From Buchnera aphidicola (Greenidea ficicola) (GTDB taxonomy: Bacteria; Pseudomonadota; Gammaproteobacteria; Enterobacterales; Enterobacteriaceae): a stretch of DNA of 44,562 nucleotides. The DNA lies in the NCBI RefSeq assembly GCF_039386055.1, contig NZ_CP135012.1, positions 291,272 through 335,833 on the forward strand. Direction: 5' to 3'. The notes beneath the pieces were generated by a model. It saw only the letters and a list, made by a program, of their open reading frames with translations, made no database searches and was not told where the DNA came from. A program made the translations under genes and the position numbers. Below, in pieces: positions 19,179-29,989 of the stretch. Each line of letters opens with the position of its first letter. The first letter of the stretch is position 1.

Positions 19179-19490
19179 ATGAAAAAAATAAAAAAAAATA
19201 AAAATGGATATTTAAAAAATTATAAAGATTGGAATAAAAAAATAGCAAAAAAAATAGCAAAAAAAGAAGGTATTAAAATGACAATAAAACACTGGGAAAT
19301 AATATATTTAATAAAAAAATTTTATAAAAAATATAATATTGTTCCTTCTTTAAGAATGATATTAAAAATAAAAAAAAAAAAAAAAAACAAAAAATACAAC
19401 AGTATTTATTTATTTAAATTATTTCCAAAAGGACCATCAAAACAAGGAAGTAAAATAGCTGGTTTACCAAAACCAACAAAATGTTTATAA
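19179..19490 (+). CDS. tusE: Sulfur relay protein TusE
   Basis: DsrC/TusE family, 103 residues (E. coli TusE 109). It accepts sulfur from TusBCD and presents it to MnmA for 2-thiouridine in tRNA. Family marks: GYLKNYKDW near 10-18, KKEGIKMTIKHWEIIY near 28-43, and the C-terminal LFPKGPSKQGSKIAGLPKPTKCL with the sulfur-carrying Cys102 at the penultimate position, as in E. coli. The N terminus is about six residues shorter than in E. coli. It starts 18 bases after nusB and overlaps the convergent cyoE by 6 bases at the stop codons. Confidence 0.95.
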   Translation: MKKIKKNKNGYLKNYKDWNKKIAKKIAKKEGIKMTIKHWEIIYLIKKFYKKYNIVPSLRMILKIKKKKKNKKYNSIYLFKLFPKGPSKQGSKIAGLPKPTKCL

Positions 19491-20342
19491 AAAATTAAAA
19501 TCAAAAGAAATTAAAACACTAAAAATAAAAATAATAAAAATAGAAAAATAAAAATTAACCTTCTCATAAAAAAAAATACTATTACTAAAAAATAAACTTA
19601 AACAAGAAATTAAAAACCATATAAAACTACAAAAAAAAATAATTAAAATAAAATTATAACTAACAAAATTATTATAATATAATAATAAATTAGATATAAA
19701 AAATAAACAAATATGTATTATAATATTAATTTTTGTCTTATTTATTCCTTTAATAAAAATAAATATAGGCAATTTAATATTATAATAATCTTTATTATAA
19801 ATTATTGAAATAGAATAAAAATGTGATATTTGCCAACATAAAAATATTAAAAATAAAATAAAAGAACAAAAATCAAAACTATTTTTAACAGAACAATAAC
19901 CAAAAAAAGGAGGAATAGAACCTGAAATACCACCTATAATAGTAGAATAAATAGAATTTCTTTTAAAATACAAACTATATAAAACAACATAAATAAATAT
20001 TCCAAATAAAGAAACTAAAAAAGATAAAAAATTCACAAAAAAAAATAATATAAATAAACCAATAATTAAAAAAGCTATAGCATATACTATAGCTTGTTTA
20101 TATAAAATTTTATTTTTAACTAATATTCTATTTTTTGTTCTTCTCATAAAACTATCTATATCACGATCTATAATATTATTAAAAATACAACCAGAAATTA
20201 AAACAAAAAAAAAACCTAAAAAAATAAAAAAAAACAATAATAAATCAAATTTATCTTTAGAAGATAAAAAAAAACCACCACACATAGATATTAAATTACT
20301 TAAAATAATTCTAGGCTTTATAATTTCAATATACTTATTCAT
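19485..20342 (-). CDS. cyoE: Protoheme IX farnesyltransferase (heme O synthase)
   Basis: Multi-pass membrane enzyme that adds a farnesyl group to heme B to make heme O for the bo3 oxidase. It is 285 residues (E. coli 296). UbiA-family prenyl-diphosphate sites are visible: NNIIDRDIDSFMRRTKNR (about 60-77) and the second Asp-rich/Tyr loop region YNKDYYNIKLPIF (about 181-193). About nine hydrophobic segments are present. It is the last gene of cyoABCDE, and its ATG overlaps the cyoD stop by 8 bases. Its 3' end overlaps tusE by 6 bases. Confidence 0.96.
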   Translation of the reverse strand: MNKYIEIIKPRIILSNLISMCGGFFLSSKDKFDLLLFFFIFLGFFFVLISGCIFNNIIDRDIDSFMRRTKNRILVKNKILYKQAIVYAIAFLIIGLFILFFFVNFLSFLVSLFGIFIYVVLYSLYFKRNSIYSTIIGGISGSIPPFFGYCSVKNSFDFCSFILFLIFLCWQISHFYSISIIYNKDYYNIKLPIFIFIKGINKTKINIIIHICLFFISNLLLYYNNFVSYNFILIIFFCSFIWFLISCLSLFFSNSIFFYEKVNFYFSIFIIFIFSVLISFDFNFL

Positions 20343-20709
20343 TATAAAAATACTTAATATTTAATAAACAAATATAATGATTTAAATGAAACATAATCCA
20401 AATTGTTCCGAAAAATAATATACTAGAAATTATTAGCATAAAAAAAAAAGAAATTATATTCCAGGAATTTTTACTAATTATTTTTAAATGAATAAAATAT
20501 TTCATTTGTATTAAAATTTGAATAATTAATAACATTAATAAAATAAATAAAGTAAAATTTTTAGAAAAAATATTAATATAAACAATTAAAAAATCAAATA
20601 ACGTTAAAAAAAAAGAAAACAAAAAACCAAAAAAATAAAAATTAATTAAATTATCAGATAATTGTTTATTATTTAAATATAAATTCACTTTTTTTTTAAA
20701 ATTTTTCAT
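20335..20709 (-). CDS. cyoD: Cytochrome bo3 ubiquinol oxidase subunit IV
   Basis: Small subunit IV with three hydrophobic segments, 124 residues (E. coli 109). The end GTIWIMFHLNHYI matches GSIWIMWNLNYNM. The open frame extends upstream to 20790, but that part overlaps cyoC by 81 bases and has no counterpart in the family. The start at 20709 shares one base with the cyoC stop (TAATG), a typical coupled junction, so I chose it. It is followed by cyoE with an 8-base overlap. Confidence 0.92.
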   Translation of the reverse strand: MKNFKKKVNLYLNNKQLSDNLINFYFFGFLFSFFLTLFDFLIVYINIFSKNFTLFILLMLLIIQILIQMKYFIHLKIISKNSWNIISFFFMLIISSILFFGTIWIMFHLNHYICLLNIKYFYNE

Positions 20710-21308
20710 TATAAAGCTCCAAATAAATAAACAAAAGTAAATATAAAAATCCATATTATATCTAAAAAATGCCAAAATAAACCTAAACAAAATAACCTAT
20801 CTATAACTACTTTTTTTAATCCAAATTTTAAAATTTGATAAAACATAACAATAATCCATATTAGTCCTGAAAAAACATGAAGACCATGAGTACCTATTAA
20901 AACAAAAAAAGAAGATAAAAAACCATTTTTTTTTGGACTAAAATTATTTAAAATTAATTCATAAAATTCATATAATTCTAAAAAACAAAATAAAAAACCT
21001 AATAAAAAAGTTATTAACAAAAAAATATAAACAATTTTATTATTTTTTTTTATAGAAAAAATTAAAACGACTCCATAAGAAACAGAACTAAACAAAAGTA
21101 TTAAAGTTTCTATAAAAACCAATGGTAATTTTAAAAAATCTTTTACAAAAGGACCATAAATTGTATTATTTAACATAACTATATAAACAGAAAATAAAGT
21201 AGCAAATATTATACAATCACTCATTAAATATAACCAAAAACCAAATATTTTTTTATAATCAATACAATATTTTTTTAATAACATATCACTATTATTGTTT
21301 TTTATCAT
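20709..21308 (-). CDS. cyoC: Cytochrome bo3 ubiquinol oxidase subunit III
   Basis: Subunit III with five hydrophobic segments, 199 residues from the start chosen here (E. coli 204). Strong matches: [20 protein letters not shown] near 20, [24 protein letters not shown] in the middle, and [23 protein letters not shown] at the end. Two in-frame ATG codons are possible, 21314 and 21308. The AAAAGGA ribosome binding site (21320-21314) touches the first but lies 5 bases before the second, so 21308 is preferred. The gene overlaps the end of cyoB by 17 bases. Confidence 0.95.
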   Translation of the reverse strand: MIKNNNSDMLLKKYCIDYKKIFGFWLYLMSDCIIFATLFSVYIVMLNNTIYGPFVKDFLKLPLVFIETLILLFSSVSYGVVLIFSIKKNNKIVYIFLLITFLLGFLFCFLELYEFYELILNNFSPKKNGFLSSFFVLIGTHGLHVFSGLIWIIVMFYQILKFGLKKVVIDRLFCLGLFWHFLDIIWIFIFTFVYLFGAL

Positions 21309-23289
21309 AATCATCCTTTTTTTTATTTTTTAAATAATTTAATTCTATTTTTTTAATTAAATTATAAGAAACAATATAATGATCACCTTCATATGTACTA
21401 AATCTTACCCAAAAAATAATACCTATAAAAAAACTCAATAATAACAACCACCAAATATGCCATATAAATGAAAAACCTATTAAAGAAGAAATTACTAAAA
21501 AAATTATTCCAATATTAGTATTTTTTGGCATAAAAATTTTTTTAATATTTAAACTTTCATCCAAAGAAAAATATTTTCTTTTTTGTTCCCAAAATTGATC
21601 TCTGCAATATATATTAGGTAATTTTAAAAAATTATAAAAAGGAGGAGGTGAAGAAACAGACCACTCTAAAGTTCTAGCGTTCCAAGGATCACCGGTATTA
21701 TCTTTATTTTCTTCTCGATAATATATAGAAACAAAAATTTGAACAATTTGAGATATAATACCGAAAAAAATTAATATAACTCCAAATATTGAAATAGATA
21801 ACATAAAATGAAAATCTACATCTATATTTTTACTTAAACGACGAGTCATCCCCATAAATCCTAATATATATAAAGGAAAAAACGCAAAAATAAAACCTAA
21901 AAACCAAAAATAAAAAGATATTTTTCCCCATTTTTCATTTAACATAAAACCAAAAAACTTTGGAAACCAATAAGTAAATCCAGCAAAACAACCAAATACA
22001 ACCCCTCCAATAATAACATTATGAAAATGAGCCACTAAAAATAAACTATTATGTAATACAAAATCAATACTTGGAATAGAAAGTAAAACTCCAGTCATTC
22101 CACCAATAGTAAAAGTAATTAAAAATCCAATTGTCCATAACATAGAAGAATTTAAATTTACACGACCATTATACATAGTAAATAACCAATTAAAAATTTT
22201 TACTCCAGTAGGTATCGCAATAATCATTGTCATAATCCCAAAAAAAGAATTTACATTTGCACCAGCTCCCATAGTAAAAAAATGATGTAACCAAACAATA
22301 AAAGACAAAATAGTTATAGAAATAGTTGCCCAAACAAGAGAAAAATAACCAAATAAAGATTTTTGAGAAAAAGTAGAAACAATTTCAGAAAATATTCCAA
22401 AAGCTGGCAATATTAAAATATATACTTCAGGATGACCCCATATCCAAATTAAATTAACATACATCATCATATTTCCTCCAAAATCATTAGAGAAAAAATG
22501 AAAACCTAAATAACGATCTAAAGTTAATAAAAATAATGTTACAGTTAAAACAGGAAAAGATGCTAATATTAATATATTTGAACATAATGCAGTCCAAGTA
22601 AAAACTGGCATACGAAACATATACATTCCATTAGTTCTCATAAATAAAATAGTAACTAAAAAATTTATACCTGTTAATATCGTTCCAATTCCAGAAATTT
22701 GTAAACTCCAAATCCAATAATCTACACCAACACCAGGACTGTATTGTATACTAGATAAAGGAGGATACCCCAACCAACCAGAACTAGAAAACTCTCCTAT
22801 AAATAAAGATAAATTTATTAAAATTGCTCCACTTACAGTTAACCAAAAACTAATATTATTTAAATAAGGAAAAGCAACATCTCTAGAACCAATTTGTAAA
22901 GGAATAATAAAATTCATAAAACCAATTATTAAAGGCATAGCTACAAAAAAAATCATTATTACACCATGCGCAGTAAAAATTTGATTATAATGATGCTCTG
23001 GTAAAAAACCACTTCCATGATTTTCTATTGATGAAATATATTGTTGTAATCTCATCATAATCACATCAACAAAACCTCTAATTAACATAATAAATGATAA
23101 AATAAAATACATAATTCCTATTTTTTTATGATCTACTGAAGTAATCCAATTTTTCCATATATAAATCCATTTTTTAAAATACGTAATTATAAAAAAAATA
23201 AAAAAAAATATTAAAAAAACAATAACAAAAGTCATCATTATAATAGGATCATAAAATGGAATAACACTGAAATTTAATTTTCCAAACAT
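21292..23289 (-). CDS. cyoB: Cytochrome bo3 ubiquinol oxidase subunit I
   Basis: Catalytic subunit of the quinol oxidase, which reduces oxygen to water and pumps protons. It is 665 residues (E. coli 663) with about 15 membrane segments. Metal ligands and key residues are all visible, offset by two from E. coli: His108 in FTAHGVIM (low-spin heme), His286 and Tyr290 in [11 protein letters not shown] (CuB and cross-linked Tyr), His335-His336 in LHHFFTMG (CuB), Lys364 of the K-channel, and His421 and His423 in [10 protein letters not shown] (heme O3 and heme b). It is the most conserved large protein in the window after the ribosomal genes. Confidence 0.98.
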   Translation of the reverse strand: MFGKLNFSVIPFYDPIIMMTFVIVFLIFFFIFFIITYFKKWIYIWKNWITSVDHKKIGIMYFILSFIMLIRGFVDVIMMRLQQYISSIENHGSGFLPEHHYNQIFTAHGVIMIFFVAMPLIIGFMNFIIPLQIGSRDVAFPYLNNISFWLTVSGAILINLSLFIGEFSSSGWLGYPPLSSIQYSPGVGVDYWIWSLQISGIGTILTGINFLVTILFMRTNGMYMFRMPVFTWTALCSNILILASFPVLTVTLFLLTLDRYLGFHFFSNDFGGNMMMYVNLIWIWGHPEVYILILPAFGIFSEIVSTFSQKSLFGYFSLVWATISITILSFIVWLHHFFTMGAGANVNSFFGIMTMIIAIPTGVKIFNWLFTMYNGRVNLNSSMLWTIGFLITFTIGGMTGVLLSIPSIDFVLHNSLFLVAHFHNVIIGGVVFGCFAGFTYWFPKFFGFMLNEKWGKISFYFWFLGFIFAFFPLYILGFMGMTRRLSKNIDVDFHFMLSISIFGVILIFFGIISQIVQIFVSIYYREENKDNTGDPWNARTLEWSVSSPPPFYNFLKLPNIYCRDQFWEQKRKYFSLDESLNIKKIFMPKNTNIGIIFLVISSLIGFSFIWHIWWLLLLSFFIGIIFWVRFSTYEGDHYIVSYNLIKKIELNYLKNKKKDDYDKKQ

Positions 23290-23324
23290 TTTTTATCCTT
23301 AATAATATTTTATAAAAAAAAAAT

Positions 23325-24161
23325 TTAATTATGAAATTTATTAACAATTTGATCAAATAAATTTTTATTTACTCCAGAAAAACAATCATTTTTATAATTA
23401 TCAATATTAGATATCTTATTAAATTTTTTTATAGTATTTAACTTTTCAGAATAATTTTTAATATATTCAACCCATTCATTAAATGTTTTAAAATCTGGAG
23501 TTACAATTACTTTAAATTTCATATCAGAAAATCCTACTCCACTATAATTTGCAGAAATTCCTTTATACAAACCTGATTCATTTGATATTAAATTTAATTT
23601 ATTAATCATTCCAGCCATAGAATATATTTGACTACCTAAAGAAGGTATAAAAAATGAATTCATAACAGAATTAGAAGTAACTCGAAACATTATAGGTGTA
23701 TTAACAGGAATAACAATTTTATTTAAAATAGCAATTTTTTTTTCAGGATAAATAAAAAACCATTTATAATTTAAAGATACAACGTCAATATTGATATAAG
23801 AATTTTTATGCATTAAAATTTTACTAGGTTCTAATTTATGAGTAGAATTCCAAGAAACTATAGAAAGAAAAAAAACAATAATAATAGGAATTAACCAAAT
23901 AAAAAACTCTATTATATTAGAATGATTCCAATTTGGTTTATATATTTCATTATTTTTTTTATTATATTTATATGAAAAATATAAACTCATAAAAATAACT
24001 GGTAAAACAATAATTAACATAGTAAAAAAAGAAATAATAATAATATGCTTTTGTTGAATAGAAATATCCCCTTTAGGATTTAATAAAGAAGCAAAAGAAA
24101 AATTTAAAAAAAAAAAATAAAAAAACAAAAAAAAAAGAAAATTTTTAATTTTATTATTCAT
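23325..24161 (-). CDS. cyoA: Cytochrome bo3 ubiquinol oxidase subunit II
   Basis: Subunit II, 278 residues (E. coli 315). It has an N-terminal hydrophobic signal (about 8-24), two membrane helices (about 40-62 and 85-105) and a periplasmic cupredoxin-like domain with NYKWFFIYPEK, TSNSVMNSFFIPSLGSQIYSMAGM and YSGVGFSDMKFK. As expected of quinol oxidases, it lacks CuA ligands. The lipobox Cys of E. coli CyoA (LSGC, Cys25) aligns with Ser22 in LNFSFAS, so lipid attachment appears lost. The His/Met-rich C-terminal tail of E. coli is also missing. First gene of cyoABCDE; its stop lies 35 bases before cyoB. Confidence 0.96.
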   Translation of the reverse strand: MNNKIKNFLFFLFFYFFFLNFSFASLLNPKGDISIQQKHIIIISFFTMLIIVLPVIFMSLYFSYKYNKKNNEIYKPNWNHSNIIEFFIWLIPIIIVFFLSIVSWNSTHKLEPSKILMHKNSYINIDVVSLNYKWFFIYPEKKIAILNKIVIPVNTPIMFRVTSNSVMNSFFIPSLGSQIYSMAGMINKLNLISNESGLYKGISANYSGVGFSDMKFKVIVTPDFKTFNEWVEYIKNYSEKLNTIKKFNKISNIDNYKNDCFSGVNKNLFDQIVNKFHN

Positions 24162-24273
24162 AAATATTATTTATCCTATTAAAAAAAATTAAAAAAAAAT
24201 AAAAAAATATTATATAATAAAAATAAAATTATAATAATTAATATTATAAAAAAAAAAAAAAATAAAATTTTTA

Positions 24274-24302
24274 TTGAAAATATATTTAAAATAAATATTA
24301 TA
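24274..24302 (+). promoter_or_regulatory. Candidate clpP promoter
   Basis: The 231-base stretch between the divergent cyoA and clpP is almost pure A/T and holds no gene. The only GC-bearing motif before clpP is TTGAAA at 24274-24279, followed after 16-17 bases by TATTAT/ATTATA (24296-24302). It resembles a sigma-70 promoter and, at the -35, a heat-shock one. This is a weak call because -10-like boxes are everywhere here. Confidence 0.25.
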
Positions 24303-24392
24303 TATTTAAATAATAAAATTTTAAAAATAAATATTTTTTTTTTAAAAAATAATATATATTATTATATTAAATTTAATAAATAAGATTAAAAA

Positions 24393-25031
24393 ATGTCAAT
24401 AAATAAATTTATCAATGAAAATAAACATTTTAATCAAACTTTAATACCTATGGTTATTGAAACAACTCCTAGAGGAGAAAGATCTTATGACATATATTCA
24501 AGATTATTAAAAGAAAGAATAATTTTTTTAACTGGAACTATTAATGATAACACAGCTAATTTAATTGTCGCACAATTATTATTTTTAGAATCAGAAAATC
24601 CAAATAAAGATATTTCTTTATATATTAATTCTCCAGGAGGAATAATTAGTTCTGGAATGTCAATTTATGACACAATGCAATTTATTCAACCAAAAGTTAA
24701 TACTATTTGCATAGGACAAGCTTGTTCAATGGGAGCTTTTTTATTAGCTTCAGGAGAAAAAGGAAAACGTTTTTCTTTACCAAACTCCCGTATTATGTTA
24801 CATCAACCCATAGGAGGTTATCAAGGACAAGCATCAGATATAGAAATACATACAAATGAAATAATAAAAATAAAAAAAAAACTAAATGAAATTATTTCTT
24901 TGCATACTGGAATGCCAATAAAAAAAATTATAAAAGATACAGAACGAGATTATTTTCTTTCAGCAAATAAATCTATTACATATGGTTTAATTGATTTTAT
25001 ATTAACAAAAAGAATAAAAAATAATCAATAA
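24393..25031 (+). CDS. clpP: ATP-dependent Clp protease proteolytic subunit
   Basis: Serine peptidase that forms the two-ring ClpP chamber, 212 residues (E. coli 207). The catalytic triad is Ser112 in [11 protein letters not shown], His137 in [12 protein letters not shown] and Asp186 in [10 protein letters not shown] short N-terminal extension matches the propeptide region of E. coli ClpP, and the [23 protein letters not shown] start of the mature protein is intact. It is followed 56 bases later by clpX, its ATPase partner. The usual upstream neighbour tig (trigger factor) is absent; cyoA is next on the other strand. Confidence 0.98.
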   Translation: MSINKFINENKHFNQTLIPMVIETTPRGERSYDIYSRLLKERIIFLTGTINDNTANLIVAQLLFLESENPNKDISLYINSPGGIISSGMSIYDTMQFIQPKVNTICIGQACSMGAFLLASGEKGKRFSLPNSRIMLHQPIGGYQGQASDIEIHTNEIIKIKKKLNEIISLHTGMPIKKIIKDTERDYFLSANKSITYGLIDFILTKRIKNNQ

Positions 25032-25087
25032 AATAATATAATAAAATTAATCTATATATTATTCAAATAATCTTAAAGGTTTAAATA

Positions 25088-26344
25088 ATGACATCCAATC
25101 GAAAAGATGATTCCGGAATTTTATTATATTGTTCTTTTTGCGGAAAAAATCAAAAAGAAGTTCGTAAATTAATAGCTGGACCTTCAGTATATATTTGTGA
25201 TGAATGTATTGAATTATGTGCAAATATTATAAAAGATGAAATAAAAGAAATAAATAAAAAAGGAAATAATGAACCTTTACCTACACCACAAGAAATTAAA
25301 AAATATTTAGATAATTATATAATAGGTCAAAATAAATCAAAAAAAATATTATCTGTAGCAGTATATAATCATTATAAAAAATTAAGATATTCAAACAACT
25401 CTGAAAATGTTGAATTAGGAAAAAGTAATATTTTATTAATAGGACCAACTGGAAGTGGTAAAACTTTATTAGCAGAAACATTAGCAAAAATATTAAATGT
25501 ACCATTTGCAATAGCTGATGCTACTACATTAACAGAAGCAGGATATGTAGGAGAAGATGTTGAAAATATATTACAAAAATTATTACAAAAATGTAATTAT
25601 AATATACAAAAAGCACAACAAGGAATAATTTACATTGATGAAATTGATAAAATATCTAAAAAATCAGACAATCTTTCTATCACAAGAGATGTTTCTGGAG
25701 AAGGAGTTCAACAAGCATTATTAAAATTAATAGAAGGAACAATAGCTTCAGTTCCTCCAAAAGGTGGTAGAAAACATCCACAACAAGAATGTTTACAAAT
25801 AGATACATCAAAAATATTATTTATATGCGGAGGAGCTTTTTCTGGATTAGATAAAATAATTGAACATAGATCTAAAAAAGGAACAAGAATAGGATTCAAT
25901 GCAACAATAAAAAATGATATTAAAAAAAAAAATAAAAAAAAACTCTTTAAAAAAATAAAACCTCAAGATTTAATAAAATTTGGATTAATTCCAGAATTTA
26001 TTGGAAGATTACCAATATTAACAAATCTTCATGAATTAAATAAACAAACACTAATAAAAATTCTATGTCTTCCAAAAAATGCTTTAATAAAACAATATTG
26101 TGAATTATTTAATCTAGAAGGAGTTAAACTAAAATTTAAAAAAGATGCAATTTATGAAATTGCTAAAAAAACAGTATTAAGAAAAACAGGGGCTAGAGGT
26201 TTAAGATCAATTTTAGAAGAATCATTATTAAATATTATGTATAATTTACCATCTATGAAAAATGTTAAAAAAGTTATTATCACTAAATTAGTAATAAAAA
26301 AAAAATCAAAACCAATTTTAATATACAATAAAAAAAAAAATTAA
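25088..26344 (+). CDS. clpX: ATP-dependent Clp protease ATPase subunit ClpX
   Basis: AAA+ unfoldase that feeds ClpP, 418 residues (E. coli 424). The N-terminal zinc domain has CSFC at about 15-18 and CDECIELC at about 37-44. Walker A GPTGSGKT (about 118-125), the pore loop GYVGEDV, Walker [11 protein letters not shown], the [19 protein letters not shown] segment, and sensor-2 [11 protein letters not shown] near 375 are all kept. The start at 25088 follows AAAGG with suitable spacing. The next gene in E. coli order, lon, is missing: only 132 bases separate clpX from mdlA. Confidence 0.98.
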   Translation: MTSNRKDDSGILLYCSFCGKNQKEVRKLIAGPSVYICDECIELCANIIKDEIKEINKKGNNEPLPTPQEIKKYLDNYIIGQNKSKKILSVAVYNHYKKLRYSNNSENVELGKSNILLIGPTGSGKTLLAETLAKILNVPFAIADATTLTEAGYVGEDVENILQKLLQKCNYNIQKAQQGIIYIDEIDKISKKSDNLSITRDVSGEGVQQALLKLIEGTIASVPPKGGRKHPQQECLQIDTSKILFICGGAFSGLDKIIEHRSKKGTRIGFNATIKNDIKKKNKKKLFKKIKPQDLIKFGLIPEFIGRLPILTNLHELNKQTLIKILCLPKNALIKQYCELFNLEGVKLKFKKDAIYEIAKKTVLRKTGARGLRSILEESLLNIMYNLPSMKNVKKVIITKLVIKKKSKPILIYNKKKN

Positions 26345-26384
26345 AATTTTTAAAAAATAAAATAAAAAAATAATATTAAAATAA

Positions 26385-26409
26385 GGTCCAATATTATAAT
26401 AATTGGACC
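26385..26409. terminator. Hairpin between clpX and mdlA
   Basis: Perfect 8-base arms GGTCCAAT (26385-26392) and ATTGGACC (26402-26409) around a 9-base A/T loop. It lies 41 bases after clpX and holds the only GC cluster in the spacer. There is no strong T run on the + side, so it may be a terminator, an mRNA 3' stabiliser, or a palindromic protein site. Confidence 0.5.
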
Positions 26410-26465
26410 AATAAAATTATTAATATTGATAATTAATGTTATAATAATTTTAATTTGAAAAAATT

Positions 26466-26469
26466 AGGA
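26466..26469 (+). promoter_or_regulatory. Ribosome binding site fixing the mdlA GTG start
   Basis: AGGA lies 7 bases before GTG at 26477. The encoded N terminus [11 protein letters not shown] aligns with E. coli MdlA from its first residue, which confirms the GTG start. Confidence 0.6.
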
Positions 26470-26476
26470 TTTTTTT

Positions 26477-28240
26477 GTGCAATTATTTAAAGAATTAAGT
26501 TGGTATTTTATAATTGAATGGAAAAGATATTTAGGAGCAATTACATTATTAATAATTATTTCTATTTTTCAATTGTTTCCACCAAAATTATTAGGAATGT
26601 TAATAGATTTAATTATTAATAAACAAATTTATCCTAAAAAAATATTACCATGGATAGGAACTATTTTTATTACAGCAATTATTGTATATATATTAAGATA
26701 TATATGGAGAATTTTATTATTTGGAGCTGCTTATAATTTAGCAATAAAATTAAGATTAAAATTATATTCGTATTTAAGTAAAAAAAAAAAATTTTTTTAT
26801 TTAAAATACAGAACTGGAGATTTAATTGCAAGAGCTACAAATGATATAGAAAAAATAGTTTTTGCAGCAGGAGAAGGAGTGTTAACATTAGTAGATTCAT
26901 TAGTAATGGGATGTTCAGTTTTAATGGTTATGTTAACACAAATAAATGCAAAACTGACAATATTATCTTTATTACCAATTCCAATTATTGCAATTATTAT
27001 TAAAAAATACGGAAAACAATTACATTATTATTTTTACAAATCTCAAAAATCATTTTCTAAATTAAATGATCAAACTCAAGAAAGTTTAACAAGTATAAGA
27101 ATGATAAAATCTTTTAGATTAGAAAAACAAGAATCAATAAAATTTTCCAAAATTGTTAAAAAAAATGGAAAAAAAAATATGAATGTTGCAAAAATCGATG
27201 CTAAATTTGATCCAACAATTCACCTTGCAATATCATTTTCTAATTTAATAGCAATAATAGAAGGTGGGAATTTAGTTTCAAAACAAGAAATAACTATAGG
27301 TCAATTAACTAGTTTTATTATGTACCTTAGTTTAATGATATGGCCTATTTTAGCTTTAGCTTGGATGTTTAATATAGTTAAAAGAGGAATAACAGCATGG
27401 AATAGAATTAATTCTATTTTTAAAAAAAATAAAAAAAAAATAAAAAAAATAAAAATTAATGAAAAATATAAAAAAATAATTATTAATATTAAAAAATTTT
27501 ATTACCCTAAAGAAAAAAAATATACTTTAAAAAATATAAATATTAAAATATACCCAAAAAAAACATTAGGAATATGTGGACCAACAGGCTCCGGAAAAAG
27601 TACTATTTTATATTTAATTCAAAAACAATTTAAAATAAAAAAAGGAGAAATAAAATTTAATAAAATACCAATATCAAGAATAAAAACTAAACAATGGAGA
27701 AAATATTTATCTGTAGTAGATCAAACTCCTTTTTTATTTTCAGACACAATAAAAAAAAATATTACTTTAGGAAAACCTAATGCTTCTGATAAAAAAATAA
27801 AATATATTTCTTGTTTAGTAGAACTACACAAAGAAATAATTAATTTTCCAAAAGGATACAATACAAAAATTGGAGAAAAAGGTGTAATGTTATCCAGTGG
27901 ACAAAAACAAAAAATTGCTATAGCTAGAGCATTATTAATTAATGCAAAAATATTAATACTAGATAACGCATTTTCTTCTTTAGATATAAAAACAGAAAAT
28001 AAAATATTAAAAAATTTAAATTTATGGAATAAAAACAATACAAAAATTATTATATCAAATAGAATCTCTTCATTAATTCATTGTAATGAAATCATCGCAA
28101 TAAAAAAAGGAAAAATAATTGAAAGAGGAAAACATAAAAAATTAATAAAAAATAAAAATTGGTATAATAATATTTATAATTATCAAAAATTTGTAAATAA
28201 AAAAAATAATAAAAAAAAAATAGGAAAAAAAAATGGCTAA
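26477..28240 (+). CDS. mdlA: ABC transporter half MdlA (SmdA-like)
   Basis: Fused membrane and ATPase half-transporter, 587 residues (E. coli 590), partner of MdlB. Substrate is unproven; the family is called multidrug-resistance-like. Six membrane helices lie within about 1-310, with the conserved [20 protein letters not shown] and [18 protein letters not shown]. The ATPase domain has Walker [10 protein letters not shown] (368-376), Q-loop [10 protein letters not shown], signature LSSGQKQ and Walker B LILDN with Asn497 where E. coli has Asp. The switch-loop His is replaced by Asn528 (ISNRISS for SAHRLSA). Start is GTG. It overlaps mdlB by 8 bases. Confidence 0.95.
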   Translation: MQLFKELSWYFIIEWKRYLGAITLLIIISIFQLFPPKLLGMLIDLIINKQIYPKKILPWIGTIFITAIIVYILRYIWRILLFGAAYNLAIKLRLKLYSYLSKKKKFFYLKYRTGDLIARATNDIEKIVFAAGEGVLTLVDSLVMGCSVLMVMLTQINAKLTILSLLPIPIIAIIIKKYGKQLHYYFYKSQKSFSKLNDQTQESLTSIRMIKSFRLEKQESIKFSKIVKKNGKKNMNVAKIDAKFDPTIHLAISFSNLIAIIEGGNLVSKQEITIGQLTSFIMYLSLMIWPILALAWMFNIVKRGITAWNRINSIFKKNKKKIKKIKINEKYKKIIINIKKFYYPKEKKYTLKNINIKIYPKKTLGICGPTGSGKSTILYLIQKQFKIKKGEIKFNKIPISRIKTKQWRKYLSVVDQTPFLFSDTIKKNITLGKPNASDKKIKYISCLVELHKEIINFPKGYNTKIGEKGVMLSSGQKQKIAIARALLINAKILILDNAFSSLDIKTENKILKNLNLWNKNNTKIIISNRISSLIHCNEIIAIKKGKIIERGKHKKLIKNKNWYNNIYNYQKFVNKKNNKKKIGKKNG

Positions 28241-29969
28241 TTTAATGAAATTTTGGCCTATATTAAAAAGATTATTAATATATGGAATGAAATGGAAAAA
28301 ATCTATTATATTAGCTTTTACAATGTTAATAGGAGCTTCTATCGCAGAAGTTTTAAGTCCGATATTAATAAGTACATTTATAAATAATTATATTATCAAA
28401 AACAAGAATGATATAAAAATAATAATTATAATGATAATATCTTTTATAACATTACAGACTATATCATCAATTTTACATTATTTTCAAACTATTTTTTTTA
28501 ATAAAACAGCAATTTCTATTGTTCAAAATTTAAGAATAGATGTTATGAAAGCAACTTTACAACAACCTATAAAAAAATTTAATAAAAAACCAATTGGAAA
28601 AATAATATCAAGAGTAACAAATGATACAGAAGTTATAAAAGATCTTTATGATACTGTAATAGCAACATTTTTTAGAAGTATAACTTTAATTACAACAATT
28701 TTAATTGCTATGTTTTCTTTAGAATGGAAAATGGCTATAATTTCAAGTATAATATTTCCTTTAGTTTTTTTAGTAATGATAATATATCAATATTATAGCA
28801 CTCCATTATTAAGAAAATTAAGATCATATATAGCAAATATTAATAATAAATTTAATGAAACCATAACAGGAATAAATGTTATTCAACAATTTAATCAAGA
28901 AAAAAGATTTGGAAAATATATTAAAAAAATTTGCAAAAAACATTATAAATTAAAAATGAAAATTTTAAGATTAGATGGTTTTTTATTAAGACCTTTATTA
29001 AGTTTAATTTCATCAATAGTATTATGTGGAATAATGATATTATTTATTTTTTTTTTAAAAAAAAAAATAGAAGTAGGAATAATATACGCTTTTATTAGTT
29101 ATTTAGGAAGATTAAATGAACCTTTAATTTCAATTGCTACTCAACAGGCTTTATTACAACAAGCAATAGTAGCAGGAGAAAGAATTTTTAAATTAATAGA
29201 TTCTAAAAAACAAAAATATGGAAATGATAAAAATTTATTAAAAACTGGTGAAATAAAAATTAAAAATTTAAAATTTAGATATAAAAAAAACAAAAAATAT
29301 ATATTAAATGGAATTAATATAACAATTCCAAAAAAAAAATTTATAGCTTTTGTAGGATCTACAGGAAGCGGAAAAAGCACATTAGCAAACTTATTAATGG
29401 GATATTATCCAATAAAAGAAGGAGAATTATTTATTGATAAAAGAAAAATAAATACATTAAATTACAATGTTTTACGTAAAGGAATTTCTATAATTAATCA
29501 AGATCCAATTATTATTGCAGACAATTTTTTAAAAAATATAAAACTAGGAAGAAAAATATCAAAAAAAAAAATATTAAAAGCATTAAAAATTGTAAAATTA
29601 AATAAATTATTTAAAAAAAAAAATAAAGAAAAATATAAAAAATTAGGAGAACAAGGAAACATTCTATCTTCTGGTCAAAAACAATTATTATCATTATCCA
29701 GAATACTAATTAATAACAACAAAATATTAATATTAGATGAAGCTACAAATAATATAGACCCAAAAACAGAAAAAAAAATACAAAAAAAAATATTATCTAT
29801 TAAAAAAAATACTACCTTAATAATAATATCAAATAGATTATCTACAATTATAAAAGCAGATAAAATAGCAGTATTTAAAAAAGGAAAAATTATAGAATTT
29901 AATACACACGAAAAATTACTAAAAAATAAAAAACAATATTGGAAAATGTATAAACTACAAAAATTTTAA
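28233..29969 (+). CDS. mdlB: ABC transporter half MdlB (SmdB-like)
   Basis: Second half of the heterodimeric exporter, 578 residues (E. coli 593). The membrane domain (about 1-310) includes [22 protein letters not shown] and [22 protein letters not shown]. The ATPase domain keeps Walker [10 protein letters not shown] (about 376-384), [12 protein letters not shown] at the Q-loop, signature [11 protein letters not shown], and Walker [12 protein letters not shown] with the catalytic Glu503. The switch-loop His of E. coli (VIAHRLST) is Asn534 here (IISNRLST). Start ATG at 28233 follows AGGA at 28222-28225. The 8-base overlap with mdlA implies translational coupling. Confidence 0.96.
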   Translation: MANLMKFWPILKRLLIYGMKWKKSIILAFTMLIGASIAEVLSPILISTFINNYIIKNKNDIKIIIIMIISFITLQTISSILHYFQTIFFNKTAISIVQNLRIDVMKATLQQPIKKFNKKPIGKIISRVTNDTEVIKDLYDTVIATFFRSITLITTILIAMFSLEWKMAIISSIIFPLVFLVMIIYQYYSTPLLRKLRSYIANINNKFNETITGINVIQQFNQEKRFGKYIKKICKKHYKLKMKILRLDGFLLRPLLSLISSIVLCGIMILFIFFLKKKIEVGIIYAFISYLGRLNEPLISIATQQALLQQAIVAGERIFKLIDSKKQKYGNDKNLLKTGEIKIKNLKFRYKKNKKYILNGINITIPKKKFIAFVGSTGSGKSTLANLLMGYYPIKEGELFIDKRKINTLNYNVLRKGISIINQDPIIIADNFLKNIKLGRKISKKKILKALKIVKLNKLFKKKNKEKYKKLGEQGNILSSGQKQLLSLSRILINNNKILILDEATNNIDPKTEKKIQKKILSIKKNTTLIIISNRLSTIIKADKIAVFKKGKIIEFNTHEKLLKNKKQYWKMYKLQKF

Positions 29970-29989
29970 AAAAAAATAAAATATTATCA

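Noticed and set aside
20710..20790. Upstream extension of cyoD by 27 residues
   Set aside because: It overlaps cyoC heavily and has no counterpart in CyoD; the TAATG junction at 20709 is the better start.
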